A stretch of DNA of 5,912 bases, taken from positions 1 through 5,912 of the forward strand of contig DATDRQ010000228.1 in assembly GCA_035291645.1 (NCBI GenBank), given 5' to 3'. Below the pieces are notes generated by a model that was given only the letters and a program-made list of their open reading frames with translations, was not told where the DNA came from and made no database searches. Every line of letters starts with the position of its first letter. Position 1 is the stretch's first letter. Of this stretch, positions 5,590 to 5,912 are shown piece by piece. The DNA is from DATDRQ01 sp035291645 (lineage in GTDB: Bacteria > Chloroflexota > Anaerolineae > Anaerolineales > UBA4823). Position numbers and translations under genes: made by a program.

Positions 5590-5912
5590 ATGGAAAAGTG
5601 GCAGGTCCTCCTGCTGTGCGAGCAGCCGTTGTTGGGTGAAAGCCTGGAGCACATCCTGAGCAACCTGGAAGATGTCGAGCTGGTCGGCTGCTGGACCCTG
5701 GATGACACGGTCCTGTCACGCCTCTCCGGGCAGGACCTCGATCTGCTGATCTTCGCAGAAGCGGACTCGCCCGGCGAGCAGGTCACGCAATTGACCGCGC
5801 AGCTGCTGGACGCCTGTCCAAATCTCTCGATCGTGCGGGTCGCATTGGCTCGCAGGGATCTGCGCATCTATTCCTCCCAAAGCGTCCCGGCTCGCAGCAC
5901 CGACCTGATCGA
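5590..5912 (+). CDS. Degenerate receiver-like protein, N-terminal part (3' end outside window)
   Basis: 107 residues are visible, open to the right edge. The pattern follows a receiver domain: strand 1 QVLLLCEQPLLGESLEHIL (5-23), then DVELVGCW (28-35), strand 3 DLDLLIFAEADSPG (49-62), and NLSIVRVALARRD (78-90). It resembles the neighbouring regulator around LLADDHDLFREGL, VVVGQA, DLILMDIQMPG and TIVMLTVRD. The residues that bind metal and accept phosphate are missing: Cys10-Glu11 replace the acidic pair, Ala56 falls where the phospho-acceptor Asp should be, and Ala85 stands at the conserved Thr/Ser. It is therefore probably a pseudo-receiver that does not use aspartyl phosphorylation; this is inferred by eye. 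What follows (an output domain or nothing) is outside the window. It has its own ribosome site and lies behind a terminator, so it is likely transcribed separately from the kinase pair. I cannot assign a function. Confidence 0.8.
   Translation, partial: MEKWQVLLLCEQPLLGESLEHILSNLEDVELVGCWTLDDTVLSRLSGQDLDLLIFAEADSPGEQVTQLTAQLLDACPNLSIVRVALARRDLRIYSSQSVPARSTDLI

Overview
The window is GC-rich, densely coding bacterial DNA. No gene in it fixes the taxonomy. The mix of a NarX-like histidine kinase with a LuxR-type regulator, LmbE/PIG-L and D-2-hydroxyacid dehydrogenase genes of this style is what I would expect from Chloroflexota, perhaps Anaerolineae. That is an inference from general resemblance, not a proof.

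Left region (1-1834, + strand): a probable three-gene operon. It holds the C-terminal two thirds of a D-2-hydroxyacid dehydrogenase that runs off the left edge, a HAD-superfamily protein with an altered first motif, and a 134-residue protein made of about four 20-21-residue repeats. Gaps are 14 bases and 1 base, so co-transcription is likely. The first two genes suggest small-molecule (2-keto/2-hydroxy acid or phosphoester-like) metabolism. The repeat protein has no function I can assign.

Middle region (1849-2769): a PIG-L/LmbE-type zinc deacetylase on the - strand converges on the repeat-protein gene with a 14-base gap. It is divergent from the kinase gene across a 153-base intergenic region. 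That region carries a promoter-like sequence for each direction and an 8-bp inverted repeat.

Right region (2770-5912, + strand): a two-component system. The kinase is membrane-bound, with a PilJ/NarX-like input domain, HAMP, a GAF domain with a cysteine cluster, HisKA_3 and HATPase. Forty bases later comes a NarL/LuxR-family response regulator, and the unit ends at a strong intrinsic terminator (5488-5515). A new gene then starts at 5590 and leaves the window. It looks like a receiver domain that has lost its acidic pocket and its phospho-acceptor aspartate.

Most interesting points: the degenerate receiver beside an intact kinase/regulator pair, the cysteine cluster in the kinase GAF domain, the repeat protein, and the HAD protein lacking the usual second motif I aspartate. 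No RNA genes, CRISPR arrays, insertion sequences or phage genes were seen.
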